Shown: positions 8,182 through 15,020 of the stretch, in pieces | Position numbering within the stretch: the stretch's first letter is position 1 | Layout: each line of letters starts with the position of its first letter | Assembly: GCA_015233485.1 (NCBI GenBank) | Contig: JADFXO010000053.1 | Coordinates: 1-17,290, forward strand | Length of the DNA: 17,290 nucleotides | Origin: Nitrospirota bacterium | GTDB lineage: Bacteria; Nitrospirota; Thermodesulfovibrionia; Thermodesulfovibrionales; Magnetobacteriaceae | Reading direction: 5' to 3' | The notes under the pieces: generated by a model | The model's database searches: none | Seen by the model: the letters and a program-made list of their open reading frames with translations, nothing else | What the model was told of the DNA's origin: nothing | Program-made: the position numbers and the translations under genes

Positions 8182-9456
8182 ATGGCACATAAGACAAAAA
8201 AGGCGCGCGTAATGATAGTCGAGGACGAGGGGGTTATCGCAATGGACATCAAGCGAACCCTTATGGACTTTGGCTATACCGTTACCTCCGTGTCCTCAAC
8301 AGCCAGGGAGGCGATAAGGCGCGCTCAAACCGACGAGGCGGATGTCGTGCTGATGGACGTAGTGCTTGACGGAGCTATGGATGGAATCGAGGCGGCCGCG
8401 CTGATTCATTCTTCCATGGGTACGCCTGTTATCTTTCTGACCTCGTACTCGGACGAATACATATTGGAAAGGGCAAAGATAACAGAACCCTTCGGCTATC
8501 TTATTAAACCGTTTCGGGATAGGGAACTCTATACGACGATAGAAATGGCGCTTTACAAGGATAAGATGCAGCGTCAACTCAGGGAGAGCCATAAGTGGTT
8601 TTCCACTACTCTGATGTGCATAGGCGACGGCGTAATTACCACGGACGCCGGCGGGCACGTCACGTTTATTAATAAGGCGGCTGCAAGACTGGCCGGCCTT
8701 AAAGAAGAAGAGGTCATAGGGTTCCCAATAGGGGAACTGATAACGCTTAAAGATGACTCTGCCGATGATTTATCTGACGACACCTTATCCCCCATTATTG
8801 GCACTAAAAAACCCGTCAGTTTAACAGACTTCTTACTGATAGCAAATACCGGCAAGGCCATCCCGGTAAGCGTAACCACGGCATTGATTCAGGATGAAAA
8901 AGGCAATATACTGGGCACTGCGGTTACGTTTCAGGACCAGACAACAAGAAAGGAGCTGGAAAATAAACTCAGACATATGATGCTTACCGACAGCTTGACT
9001 GAGCTTAACAATCGCCGTGGATTTTACATGCTCGCGGAGCACCAGCTTAAACGCGCGAAGAGATTTAACAAAGAAATCGCTATGGTCTTCATAGATGTGG
9101 ACGGCCTTAAACGCATAAACGACACGCTTGGCCATTCAATTGGAGACTGCGCAATAGTGGATACCGCGCTTATCCTAAAGGAGACATTCAGGGAGTCCGA
9201 CATAATAGGCCGTATAGGCGGCGACGAGTTCGTTGTGTTAATTACAGAAGTTTTTGGAGTGACAGAGGATGTGGTTACACAGAGGCTGATTGGTACCACG
9301 GACATATACAACCAGCGGCGGGACTGTCCTTACAAAATATCCTTAAGCATAGGGTTTGTGCTCTATAGTCCGGAGAGTGATTTGACAATAGACACCCTGA
9401 TGGCAGCGGCAGACCTGTTGATGTATGAGCATAAGCTCAGGAAGCACAATAAATAA
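8182..9456 (+). CDS. Response regulator diguanylate cyclase (REC-PAS-GGDEF)
   Basis: Residues 7-125 are a receiver domain: acidic pair E14/D15, phospho-acceptor D59 (VLMDVVLDG), T87 and K109. Residues about 138-260 are a PAS domain (GDGVITTD, FINKAAARLAG). Residues about 268-424 are GGDEF: DSLTELNNRRGF, D305/D307, and signature GGDEF at 346-350. R337-E-S-D340 stands five residues before GGDEF, the canonical inhibitory I-site, so product feedback by c-di-GMP is expected. It should make c-di-GMP from GTP in response to a phosphorelay, with a PAS-sensed signal. The cognate kinase may be elsewhere. The stop codon overlaps a possible ATG of the next ORF (TAATG), showing tight coupling to purE. There is no EAL domain. 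Confidence 0.95.
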   Translation: MAHKTKKARVMIVEDEGVIAMDIKRTLMDFGYTVTSVSSTAREAIRRAQTDEADVVLMDVVLDGAMDGIEAAALIHSSMGTPVIFLTSYSDEYILERAKITEPFGYLIKPFRDRELYTTIEMALYKDKMQRQLRESHKWFSTTLMCIGDGVITTDAGGHVTFINKAAARLAGLKEEEVIGFPIGELITLKDDSADDLSDDTLSPIIGTKKPVSLTDFLLIANTGKAIPVSVTTALIQDEKGNILGTAVTFQDQTTRKELENKLRHMMLTDSLTELNNRRGFYMLAEHQLKRAKRFNKEIAMVFIDVDGLKRINDTLGHSIGDCAIVDTALILKETFRESDIIGRIGGDEFVVLITEVFGVTEDVVTQRLIGTTDIYNQRRDCPYKISLSIGFVLYSPESDLTIDTLMAAADLLMYEHKLRKHNK

Positions 9457-9476
9457 TGACATCAGGAGATAGTAAG

Positions 9477-9980
9477 ATGAAAGATAAAAAAACCCTTGCC
9501 GGCATTGTGATGGGAAGTGAGAGCGACCTTCCCATAATGAAAAAAACCGCGGAGGTATTAAAGGAAATGGGCGTAGGTTATGAGATGAGGATAAGTTCGG
9601 CGCACAGGACTCCCCAAGAGACGGCGACGTATGCGCAGAGTGCCAGAGAGCGAGGCATAGAGGTAATCATAGCCGGCGCGGGGATGGCCGCTCATCTGGC
9701 CGGCGCCATTGCGGCCCATACAACACTTCCCGTCATCGGAGTACCCATTAGATCAGGAGAGTTAAACGGTGTTGACGCCCTCTACTCAACCGTGCAAATG
9801 CCTGCCGGCATACCTGTAGCCACCGTAGCCATAAACGGCGCAGCAAACGCCGCGTATCTGGCCTGCTCAATTCTCTCCATCAAGTACCCTGAGATAAAAA
9901 CCGCCCTCGACGAAAAAAGAGAAACGGCGAGGGCAAGACTCCTTGAAAAATCAGAGGCCATTCAAACGACCGGTATTTGA
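9477..9980 (+). CDS. purE: 5-(carboxyamino)imidazole ribonucleotide mutase, PurE class I
   Basis: This 167-aa enzyme interconverts N5-CAIR and CAIR in de novo purine synthesis. Visible family motifs are GSESDLP (13-19), SAHRTP (41-46), GMAAHLAG, and the run of PxGIPVATVAI then NAAYLA. The start is taken at ATG 9477 because AGGAGA lies 8 bases before it and PurE proteins begin a few residues before MGS; an in-frame ATG at 9456 that overlaps the GGDEF stop would add seven unlikely residues. purK is not next to it, so the partner ATP-dependent step is encoded elsewhere. Its place after signalling genes looks positional rather than functional. Confidence 0.96.
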   Translation: MKDKKTLAGIVMGSESDLPIMKKTAEVLKEMGVGYEMRISSAHRTPQETATYAQSARERGIEVIIAGAGMAAHLAGAIAAHTTLPVIGVPIRSGELNGVDALYSTVQMPAGIPVATVAINGAANAAYLACSILSIKYPEIKTALDEKRETARARLLEKSEAIQTTGI

Positions 9981-9993
9981 AAGGATTAAAGAC

Positions 9994-10014
9994 GAAGGGG
10001 GATAATCCCCCTTC
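9994..10014 (+). terminator. Perfect hairpin after purE
   Basis: GAAGGGGGA, loop TAA, TCCCCCTTC: 9-bp stem, 14 nt after the purE stop. No T-tract follows, so termination may be weak or the hairpin may stabilise the mRNA end. Confidence 0.5.
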
Positions 10015-10055
10015 ACCCCGTATTCTCGCCGACATTTTATCTGTTAAATTCCAAT

Positions 10056-10095
10056 TGCCGCCGGCAAGACGGGGGATTATCCCCCCGTTGGCGGC
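10056..10095. repeat. Second GC hairpin, related to the first
   Basis: An outer GCCGCC...GGCGGC pair encloses CGGGGG-ATTAT-CCCCCG. The core GGGGGATTATCCCC is nearly the same as in the hairpin at 9994, suggesting a shared repeat family or tandem terminators facing the former tRNA gene. Confidence 0.4.
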
Positions 10096-10170
10096 TTGGG
10101 TGCTCCGGCTAAATATTCATGAGGTGATTAAATGACGATATGGATTCTCTGCAAACCCGCATGTTTATTA

Positions 10171-10201
10171 TGGCGGGAGCGTGTGGGAATCGAACCCACG
10201 C
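10171..10201 (-). other. Attachment site: 3' end of a tRNA gene, probably tRNA-Sec
   Basis: On the minus strand the order is T-stem GTGGG, loop TTCGATT, CCCAC, then ACGCTCCC, discriminator G and encoded CCA. There are 14 nt between the T-loop and CCA rather than the usual 13. This means an 8-bp acceptor stem, the 8+5 architecture of bacterial tRNA-Sec. The matching 5' acceptor strand, anticodon arm and variable arm are absent in the next 100 bases, so this is only the 3' piece. An integrase gene ends 48 bases away. The expected reading is the duplicated att core on the purE side. The selC gene is a known island target in enterobacteria. The tRNA identity rests on geometry alone. Confidence 0.7.
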
Positions 10202-10248
10202 TCTCAGTCAGATTATTGTTTATTATCATACGGTTATAAACTACCATA

Positions 10249-11466
10249 TCACTCTGGTGACGTTTTGGTGACGGTTTCAGTTTTCATCTTAAAACCTATT
10301 ATCTTGTCTTCCAGCGTCAGTTTCTCAAATACAGACTGCATATCATCTAAATTGCTGTGCATATACTTTTCAGTCATATTGGTATTTGAATGCCCTAATG
10401 CTTTAGATACAAAATAAGTTGATACATTTTGCTTTGCCAATTGACTGCCAACACTATGACGGGTAGCATCATACAATCTAAGAGATTTTGGAAGTCCTCC
10501 TTTTTTCCTTGCCCTATCCCAAACCTTACGGAGAGCATCCATACTGTAATAGCCGCTGGTACGAGGATTTATAAATACAAAAGCTTCAGGTAAGGCATTT
10601 GCGCTTCTTGTTGATAAATAGTCTAACAATTCAGGATGAATAGGCAACATTAGTGGTTTAGCCCCTCTTCCTTTTCGCCTATCGTGTATAATCTTACCGC
10701 TAAACGTGGAATTTACGGTTATGGTTCCATGCTTTATATCTACATGTTTAAACTTCAATGCTCTTGCTTCACCTGGGCGGCAACCATACAACATTAAGAA
10801 TCTGATAATTGGTCTATCATCTTCTTCAATTAAGATCATCACCTTGCGTTGCTCTTCGGTATTAAGCCACGTCCAATTGTACTCCTCCGTTTCTACTTTA
10901 GGAAAATGCGGTATCAATTGAAGGATTTCTATATCAGTTTTTAACCACGTAAGAAACGTCTTAAAGTTATCTATATGGTTTTTTATGGTTTTGTTACTTA
11001 TATCTCTACATCTTAAATGTTCGATATAATTAACAATATCCAGCTTCTTAATATTCCGAACATCCATATTTGTAAAAAAGTTCTTGTGTGAAGTGACTAA
11101 AATCTTATATGCACGCATATAAGATGGCGCCACAGTCTTCAGTTTTGCCTCAAGAAACTGGTCAAGCAACGTAGATGCCCAGTATTTTTGAAGTTCAGCC
11201 TTTGAGTACCGAGATATATCGAATGTGAAGTTCTCTATCTCGTGCTGGATAGTGGCCTGTAGGTTTAATGCCCTCTGATAAGTATCTAAGGGCTGACCAG
11301 TTTTATCACAAAATACGCGTACCCTCTGACCCTTCCAAAAAATGTCTACGTAAAACCTGGATGGCGTAGTCTTACAGTCAGCGCAGATAAAACCCAATCG
11401 TTTCAAATGTGAAAATGCCTTCTCACAGTTAGGACATTTACCTTTTGCTCTGATGGAACCCTTCAT
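10249..11466 (-). CDS. Tyrosine site-specific integrase
   Basis: The start is set at ATG 11466: GGAGG lies five bases before it. An in-frame ATG at 11556 would add 30 residues, but its GAGG is only two bases away. The 405-aa protein opens with a zinc-ribbon-like CPNC...CADC (C11, C14, C28, C31). A SAM-like core-binding domain spans about 95-180. The catalytic domain has R230 (YGCRPGEAR), R336 in DATRHS, H359 (LGHSN) and nucleophile Y368. The box II His of the HxxR signature is Asp333, a known type of variation. It should catalyse integration and excision at the adjacent tRNA fragment. A near-consensus promoter and a 370-nt leader lie upstream. No excisionase gene is evident. Confidence 0.92.
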   Translation of the reverse strand: MKGSIRAKGKCPNCEKAFSHLKRLGFICADCKTTPSRFYVDIFWKGQRVRVFCDKTGQPLDTYQRALNLQATIQHEIENFTFDISRYSKAELQKYWASTLLDQFLEAKLKTVAPSYMRAYKILVTSHKNFFTNMDVRNIKKLDIVNYIEHLRCRDISNKTIKNHIDNFKTFLTWLKTDIEILQLIPHFPKVETEEYNWTWLNTEEQRKVMILIEEDDRPIIRFLMLYGCRPGEARALKFKHVDIKHGTITVNSTFSGKIIHDRRKGRGAKPLMLPIHPELLDYLSTRSANALPEAFVFINPRTSGYYSMDALRKVWDRARKKGGLPKSLRLYDATRHSVGSQLAKQNVSTYFVSKALGHSNTNMTEKYMHSNLDDMQSVFEKLTLEDKIIGFKMKTETVTKTSPE

Positions 11467-11698
11467 CTTACCCTCCGATTCAGCCTTATCTATTAGATGA
11501 TACGCTAAATCGAAGCGATCTTTCAAGTCATCTTTTGCTACATTGTTCTGCGGCATAGCCTCAGTCTTCGGTTACTAATGAGCACGTCAGTATGATGACA
11601 TTGCTGGTCGCAATAAACTCTTTGCGGACGCATTTGACGCAACATCATGCCTTCACACTCTAAGCACTTATTAGTAAGTTAAAGACTGAGAAATTTTT

Positions 11699-11718
11699 GT
11701 GCAGCGGCTATGCTGCAC
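11699..11718. repeat. Perfect hairpin in the integrase leader
   Basis: GTGCAGC and GCTGCAC flank a 6-nt loop. It lies in the predicted integrase leader, between a purine-rich GGAGGAGTAGGAG stretch (11743-11731 on the minus strand) and the gene. No T-tract follows in the direction of transcription. Confidence 0.45.
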
Positions 11719-11771
11719 ACACAACAGTCTCCTACTCCTCCTATTAAGGATCTGTCCATCAAAGATGGAGT

Positions 11772-11789
11772 TTACATGGCAAGCCTCAT
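11772..11789 (-). CDS. Five-codon leader mini-ORF (MRLAM)
   Basis: AAAGGAG stands seven bases before an ATG that is followed by only four more codons and TAA. The ribosome binding site is much better than needed by chance, and it lies about 49 nt downstream of the predicted transcription start for the integrase. A hairpin (CCATC-TTT-GATGG, 11768-11756) follows at once. It could be a leader peptide controlling integrase expression or the stub of a lost gene. Confidence 0.3.
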   Translation of the reverse strand: MRLAM

Positions 11790-11844
11790 TACAATTCTCC
11801 TTTGTAAATCTTTTTGGTGAATAAAACCTTATTCATAATCCACT

Positions 11845-11873
11845 ATTATATCACACATAGAATTATTAGTCAA
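11845..11873 (-). promoter_or_regulatory. Strong sigma-70-type promoter driving the integrase
   Basis: Minus strand TTGACT (11873-11868), exactly 17 bp, then perfect TATAAT (11850-11845). Transcription would start near 11838, leaving a leader of about 370 nt before the integrase ATG. Confidence 0.65.
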
Positions 11874-12229
11874 GCTAATAATTGATGATGGTAAGCTATT
11901 TATTTCATACAGAGTTAGCATTATCGCTTACTTACACCATTAACTGTGATATTGTTATCATGTAGTCTATATTTGATAAATGAGTTATTTTTGTCTCAGG
12001 CAGTGTCCTGTATTATACTTCTGCACATTAGCGACAGCTCCACCCTATTGCCCTTTGAAGCCATATATAATTTATTCGATAGCTTCTTGATGTGGCTGGT
12101 TAGGTGGCTTCATTTGACCAGTTTTAGATCATGGGATTACTGCACAGCACATCATAACCTTCGACTACGAGTAGCTAAAGCTTTAAGGCGATGTTCCCAC
12201 ATATCAAGAACACCTCGTTGATTTGAATG

Positions 12230-12331
12230 GTTCAGTCATGAGCTTAAATCTACTGAACTATTTATTAGTTCAGTTAATCTAAAAACAGAAAGTGTCGATT
12301 ATGCCAGTTAGGTCGGATTCCTACCTAACTG
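12230..12331. repeat. Cluster of inverted repeats (GTTCAGT/ACTGAAC and CAGTTAGGT/ACCTAACTG)
   Basis: GTTCAGT at 12230, ACTGAAC at 12252 and GTTCAGT at 12268 form overlapping inverted pairs; the second pair has a 9-nt spacer. At 12305-12331 CAGTTAGGT and ACCTAACTG are again 9 nt apart. The second palindrome recurs in the parB-like gene. The cluster could be an operator, a ParB-type site or a replication/transfer site; the sequence alone cannot choose. Confidence 0.55.
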
Positions 12332-12388
12332 ATGCTATGGAAGAAGAGTTTGTTGAACAATTTTGAACCATAGTCTTAGGGTTTACGT

Positions 12389-12600
12389 ATTCCGGAAAAA
12401 TTGACACCTATTTCGGAGACGCCGTTTTACTGGTCGTCTTCTTTTTCGGAACAGTGGTCTGTTTCCTCTGGATCTACTTGTCGGCATGTTGCGGTATCAG
12501 TGGTAGATTTCCTCCGGCGCAAGAGGGGGTTCTGTATGGGTAGTCCGCTGCTAAACATTGGGCGCTGCGGTGTAGTTCCCAAGAGCAATTGTTCGCCGTT
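12389..12600. mobile_element. Possible IS end fragment (IS21-like terminal repeats)
   Basis: ATTCCGG, TTGACACC and TTTCGGAG in close succession (12389-12418) recall the multiple terminal repeats of IS21-type elements. The 12427-12600 stretch is clearly richer in GC than the gene it sits in. No transposase is left. The IS family is a guess from motif memory. Confidence 0.3.
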
Positions 12601-13521
12601 GCCCACATATGGGAATGAATTGATTCTATATGAGAAATATTTCTTATAATTACCATCATGGAGCATATTAGCCATAGCTTTATAATATTGAATAGCGTTA
12701 TTAGAATCAAAATCTATTACTTCTCCATTAGCTCCATCACCATAGATTTCAGATAAGATATAAGCGATTTCACTGTTACTATATTTTTTGCTGAGTTCAT
12801 AGGAAATCACATAATATTTCCAGTTATTAATATGCTTCCGTTTCTTCTTTAATTCTTTTTCTAGTATTTTATTTATTTCAACAGATATCTCTCCTTGAGT
12901 TTCATTCGCAGATACTCCAAAATATATAGTATCTTCGGCACCGCTGACAGTCAATCTCTGAATAAATTCTACAATATAATTGCATACATCGCTCTGTGAT
13001 GGAAAAGTCCCGTCATTTTTTTCTTTAAAACAATAATCATAATCAAAGCGTTGATAAGCTACTGGAGTTTCAGCCACAATTATTCGTTTATTATTTTCAT
13101 CAAGGTCAATGGCCCTCAACTTGGGGTTTGGTATTCCAAGAAGTCCATTAACTATCTCTGATTCGATATTTTCGTCTTTATCTTCTTTAATCCTCTTATA
13201 TTTAGCATTAAGTCCAATCTTTTTATCCCTGTGATTAATATAGAGATTAAATGAAGGACCCAAATTAAAGCCCTCTTGCATCCGAGTAAAAAGGGATTCC
13301 AATTTTTTTGAAAGTAAAACTGATCTTATGCTGATGCCTGTGGGTGTGTCTTTAATCATATGAACTATCTGATCGTACAGATTTATATAGTCGCGATCTC
13401 TTCTGATAAACTCCCACGCCCAATCGTTCAATTTTAGGCTATCAAGGTAGCCATATTGCTCCTTGACAACCGAGGCTATCTTTTCATATTTCTGAACATC
13501 ATAAGGCTTTTTATACGCCAT
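12427..13521 (-). CDS. DUF6499/regulator-like protein, C-terminus probably replaced
   Basis: The ATG follows AAGGG with 6-nt spacing. Near the N-terminus, LNDWAWEFIRRDRDY (31-45) resembles the WAWEFLRRNPxY signature of the small regulator-like domain (DUF6499 type) often found on integrative elements. The middle is Lys- and Asp-rich, with a possible helix-turn-helix at SNSEIAYILSEIYG. From about residue 308 the protein changes character: Arg/Pro/Thr-rich, coded by GC-richer DNA (12427-12600) that looks like an IS end. The native C-terminus was therefore probably lost. It is divergent from the methyltransferase, as expected of a regulator of that module. Exact function unknown; the domain call is moderate. 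Confidence 0.55.
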   Translation of the reverse strand: MAYKKPYDVQKYEKIASVVKEQYGYLDSLKLNDWAWEFIRRDRDYINLYDQIVHMIKDTPTGISIRSVLLSKKLESLFTRMQEGFNLGPSFNLYINHRDKKIGLNAKYKRIKEDKDENIESEIVNGLLGIPNPKLRAIDLDENNKRIIVAETPVAYQRFDYDYCFKEKNDGTFPSQSDVCNYIVEFIQRLTVSGAEDTIYFGVSANETQGEISVEINKILEKELKKKRKHINNWKYYVISYELSKKYSNSEIAYILSEIYGDGANGEVIDFDSNNAIQYYKAMANMLHDGNYKKYFSYRINSFPYVGNGEQLLLGTTPQRPMFSSGLPIQNPLLRRRKSTTDTATCRQVDPEETDHCSEKEDDQ

Positions 13522-13752
13522 ATCAAACCCTTACCACAGTAAATTAAACTATAACTTCATGTAAATAAGAACAAATCTTAATTACATTAGCATAATCCTT
13601 ACTTGTTACGCTACCCCAAAATAATTTGTATTAAGCTAAATCATGATGAACAAACATCAGAAGGGCAGTTAGGGGCACAGGCTTCAAAGGCAGCCATTTT
13701 GGCACCTGATGTTGTTGATGTGCCTAAAATAACCCAAAAGGAGGATATAGCT
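13522..13752. promoter_or_regulatory. Divergent intergenic region with a CAGTTAGG half-site
   Basis: AT-rich DNA between the regulator-like gene and the methyltransferase. It must hold both promoters, but I see no convincing -35/-10 pair. CAGTTAGG at 13666-13673 is an 8-bp half of the repeated palindrome. A frame continuous with the methyltransferase is open back to a TTG at 13603, without a ribosome binding site. Confidence 0.35.
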
Positions 13753-14625
13753 ATGAAAGACATTCAAGTGATTCACGAAGTACCGAAGGCAGTCTCAATC
13801 GATGAGTGTGTAGACAAAATATTCTGTGGAAATTGCGTAGAGATATTAAGATCACTGCCATCAGACAGTATCGACTTAATAGTGACATCGCCGCCATATG
13901 GTGATGTTCGTACCTACACCAATGAATACCAAGCGACTGGATTCGATTTTGAAGGAACTGCATTCCAGCTTAAAAGAGTGATAAAACCTGGCGGTGTGAT
14001 GGTCTGGGTTGTTGACGACACTGTAATTAACAGAGGAGAAAGCGGCGAATCTCTTCGCCAAGCTCTCTTTTTTATGGATAGATGTGGTTTAAACAAGCAC
14101 GACACCATGATATATAATAAAAATAACTTCGCTTTCCCATCAACTATTCAACAAAAAAGGTACCACCAGGCGTTTGAGTACATGTTTGTTTTCAGCAAGG
14201 GTGTGCCGACGACATTCAATCCTATATCGGATAGGGAAATTGAGGATACAGAGGCTTGGGGAAAAAAAACCGAGAGACAGGCAGATGGCAGTTTAAAAGA
14301 ATCCAATAGGAGATCTACCAGCAATGAGAAAGGCCGAAGGCTAAACGTCTGGGATATCAAAAATGGTGGCATATATACGTCGCCCTTATATAAAGAGGCT
14401 AAACAGCATCCAGCACGCTTCCCTGAAGAATTGGCTGAGGATCATATCATAACCTGGTCAAATGATAAGGAGATAGTGCTTGATCCTTTATCTGGCAGTG
14501 GTACAACGTGCGCCATGGCTGCGAGGAATAACAGGCACTTCATTGGCATAGAAATCTCTCCAGAATATTGTGAGCTATCACGACAGCGTATTAACAATAT
14601 GATATCAAAAGGGAAGAAGAACTAA
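13753..14625 (+). CDS. Orphan site-specific DNA methyltransferase, beta class (m4C or m6A)
   Basis: The ATG is chosen because AGGAGG ends eight bases before it; the longer frame from TTG 13603 has no such site. In the 290-aa protein the catalytic motif TSPPYG (45-50) comes first and the AdoMet-binding motif DPLSGSGTT (244-252) near the end, the beta-class order. SPPY is typical of N4-cytosine enzymes but also seen in N6-adenine ones. The conserved FIGIEISPEY follows motif I. No restriction gene lies nearby, so it is either an anti-restriction or epigenetic enzyme of the element. It is followed, after a small degenerate region, by a ParB-like gene; in many phages the two domains are fused in one protein. 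Confidence 0.92.
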   Translation: MKDIQVIHEVPKAVSIDECVDKIFCGNCVEILRSLPSDSIDLIVTSPPYGDVRTYTNEYQATGFDFEGTAFQLKRVIKPGGVMVWVVDDTVINRGESGESLRQALFFMDRCGLNKHDTMIYNKNNFAFPSTIQQKRYHQAFEYMFVFSKGVPTTFNPISDREIEDTEAWGKKTERQADGSLKESNRRSTSNEKGRRLNVWDIKNGGIYTSPLYKEAKQHPARFPEELAEDHIITWSNDKEIVLDPLSGSGTTCAMAARNNRHFIGIEISPEYCELSRQRINNMISKGKKN

Positions 14626-14662
14626 GAATATGTTGATAATTTATAAGAATACAGAGGATCAT

Positions 14663-14773
14663 ATGAAAAATACTGATAATCTAAACAACATTATTGGGAG
14701 AAATGCTAATGAGCAATGGAGTGTATCAATTTACAGATATCTTCATTGTGAAGAGTGCTTCTGGCACCTTTGA
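14663..14773 (+). pseudogene. Small zinc-finger-like ORF, probably decayed
   Basis: A 36-codon frame with GAGG five bases before the ATG ends in HCEECFWHL, a Cys-x2-Cys with flanking His. Right after the stop another frame reads LNRIIKKRCIA, which would fit as the continuation of a zinc-ribbon protein, so a frameshift is suspected. An overlapping frame (14709-15020) competes for the same DNA. Family not recognised. Confidence 0.3.
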
Positions 14774-15020
14774 ATCGAATTATAAAAAAAAGATGTATAG
14801 CCTAAAAAGCTATAAGACTGGGTTAACGATTTCTCTGATACCAAGGTATCTGATATCTTGCAAAAAAGGAGGTGAAAGGGACTCCCATAGAAATATGCTT
14901 GTTTTGGCAACATTTTGTCTCAGAAACATGCGTAGATTTGTTGTAAAAACAAAGGAACAGCCTTTGGCTGGTCAAAAAAAAGCCGTAGATGGAGGTTACA
15001 ATGAATACTGTAAAAATTGA
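14709..15020 (+). CDS. Hypothetical small protein overlapping the parB-like start
   Basis: This 103-aa frame starts at an ATG with GGAG eight bases upstream and runs 20 bases into the parB-like gene. It is basic and Ser/Lys-rich, with no domain I recognise. The palindrome GATACC-AA-GGTATC (14837-14850) and a perfect ten-base Shine-Dalgarno (AAGGAGGTGA, 14866-14875) lie inside it, more like a regulatory region than a protein. It may not be a gene. Confidence 0.25.
   Translation: MSNGVYQFTDIFIVKSASGTFESNYKKKMYSLKSYKTGLTISLIPRYLISCKKGGERDSHRNMLVLATFCLRNMRRFVVKTKEQPLAGQKKAVDGGYNEYCKN

Larger units (their letters stand above)
11557..12426. other. 870-bp largely non-coding region with promoter, leader and inverted repeats
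   Basis: The right half is AT-rich and broken by stops in all frames, apart from a 91-residue frame at 11946-12221 that lacks a ribosome binding site and any family resemblance. The left half is the integrase leader. A minus-strand frame, 11663-11538, reads KCLEC...YCDQQCHH, a zinc-ribbon-like pattern without a start codon before the first cysteines. The right end carries the clustered inverted repeats described separately and IS-like sequence from 12389. Confidence 0.6.

Noticed and set aside
10132..10239. A 35-codon plus-strand ORF with a GAGGTGAT ribosome-site-like sequence
   Set aside because: It runs across the tRNA 3' end and the att boundary and has no family resemblance; probably chance.
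10171..10270. A complete tRNA gene
   Set aside because: Only the T-arm, 3' acceptor strand and CCA are present; no matching 5' acceptor strand or anticodon arm follows.
11946..12221. A 91-residue plus-strand ORF
   Set aside because: GTG start without a ribosome binding site, hydrophobic and Arg-rich by turns, no recognisable family; lies in repeat-rich non-coding DNA.
12301..12366. A 21-codon ORF, MPVRSDSYLTD...
   Set aside because: It resembles part of the parB-like protein only across the repeated palindrome; no ribosome site, so treated as part of the repeat rather than a gene.
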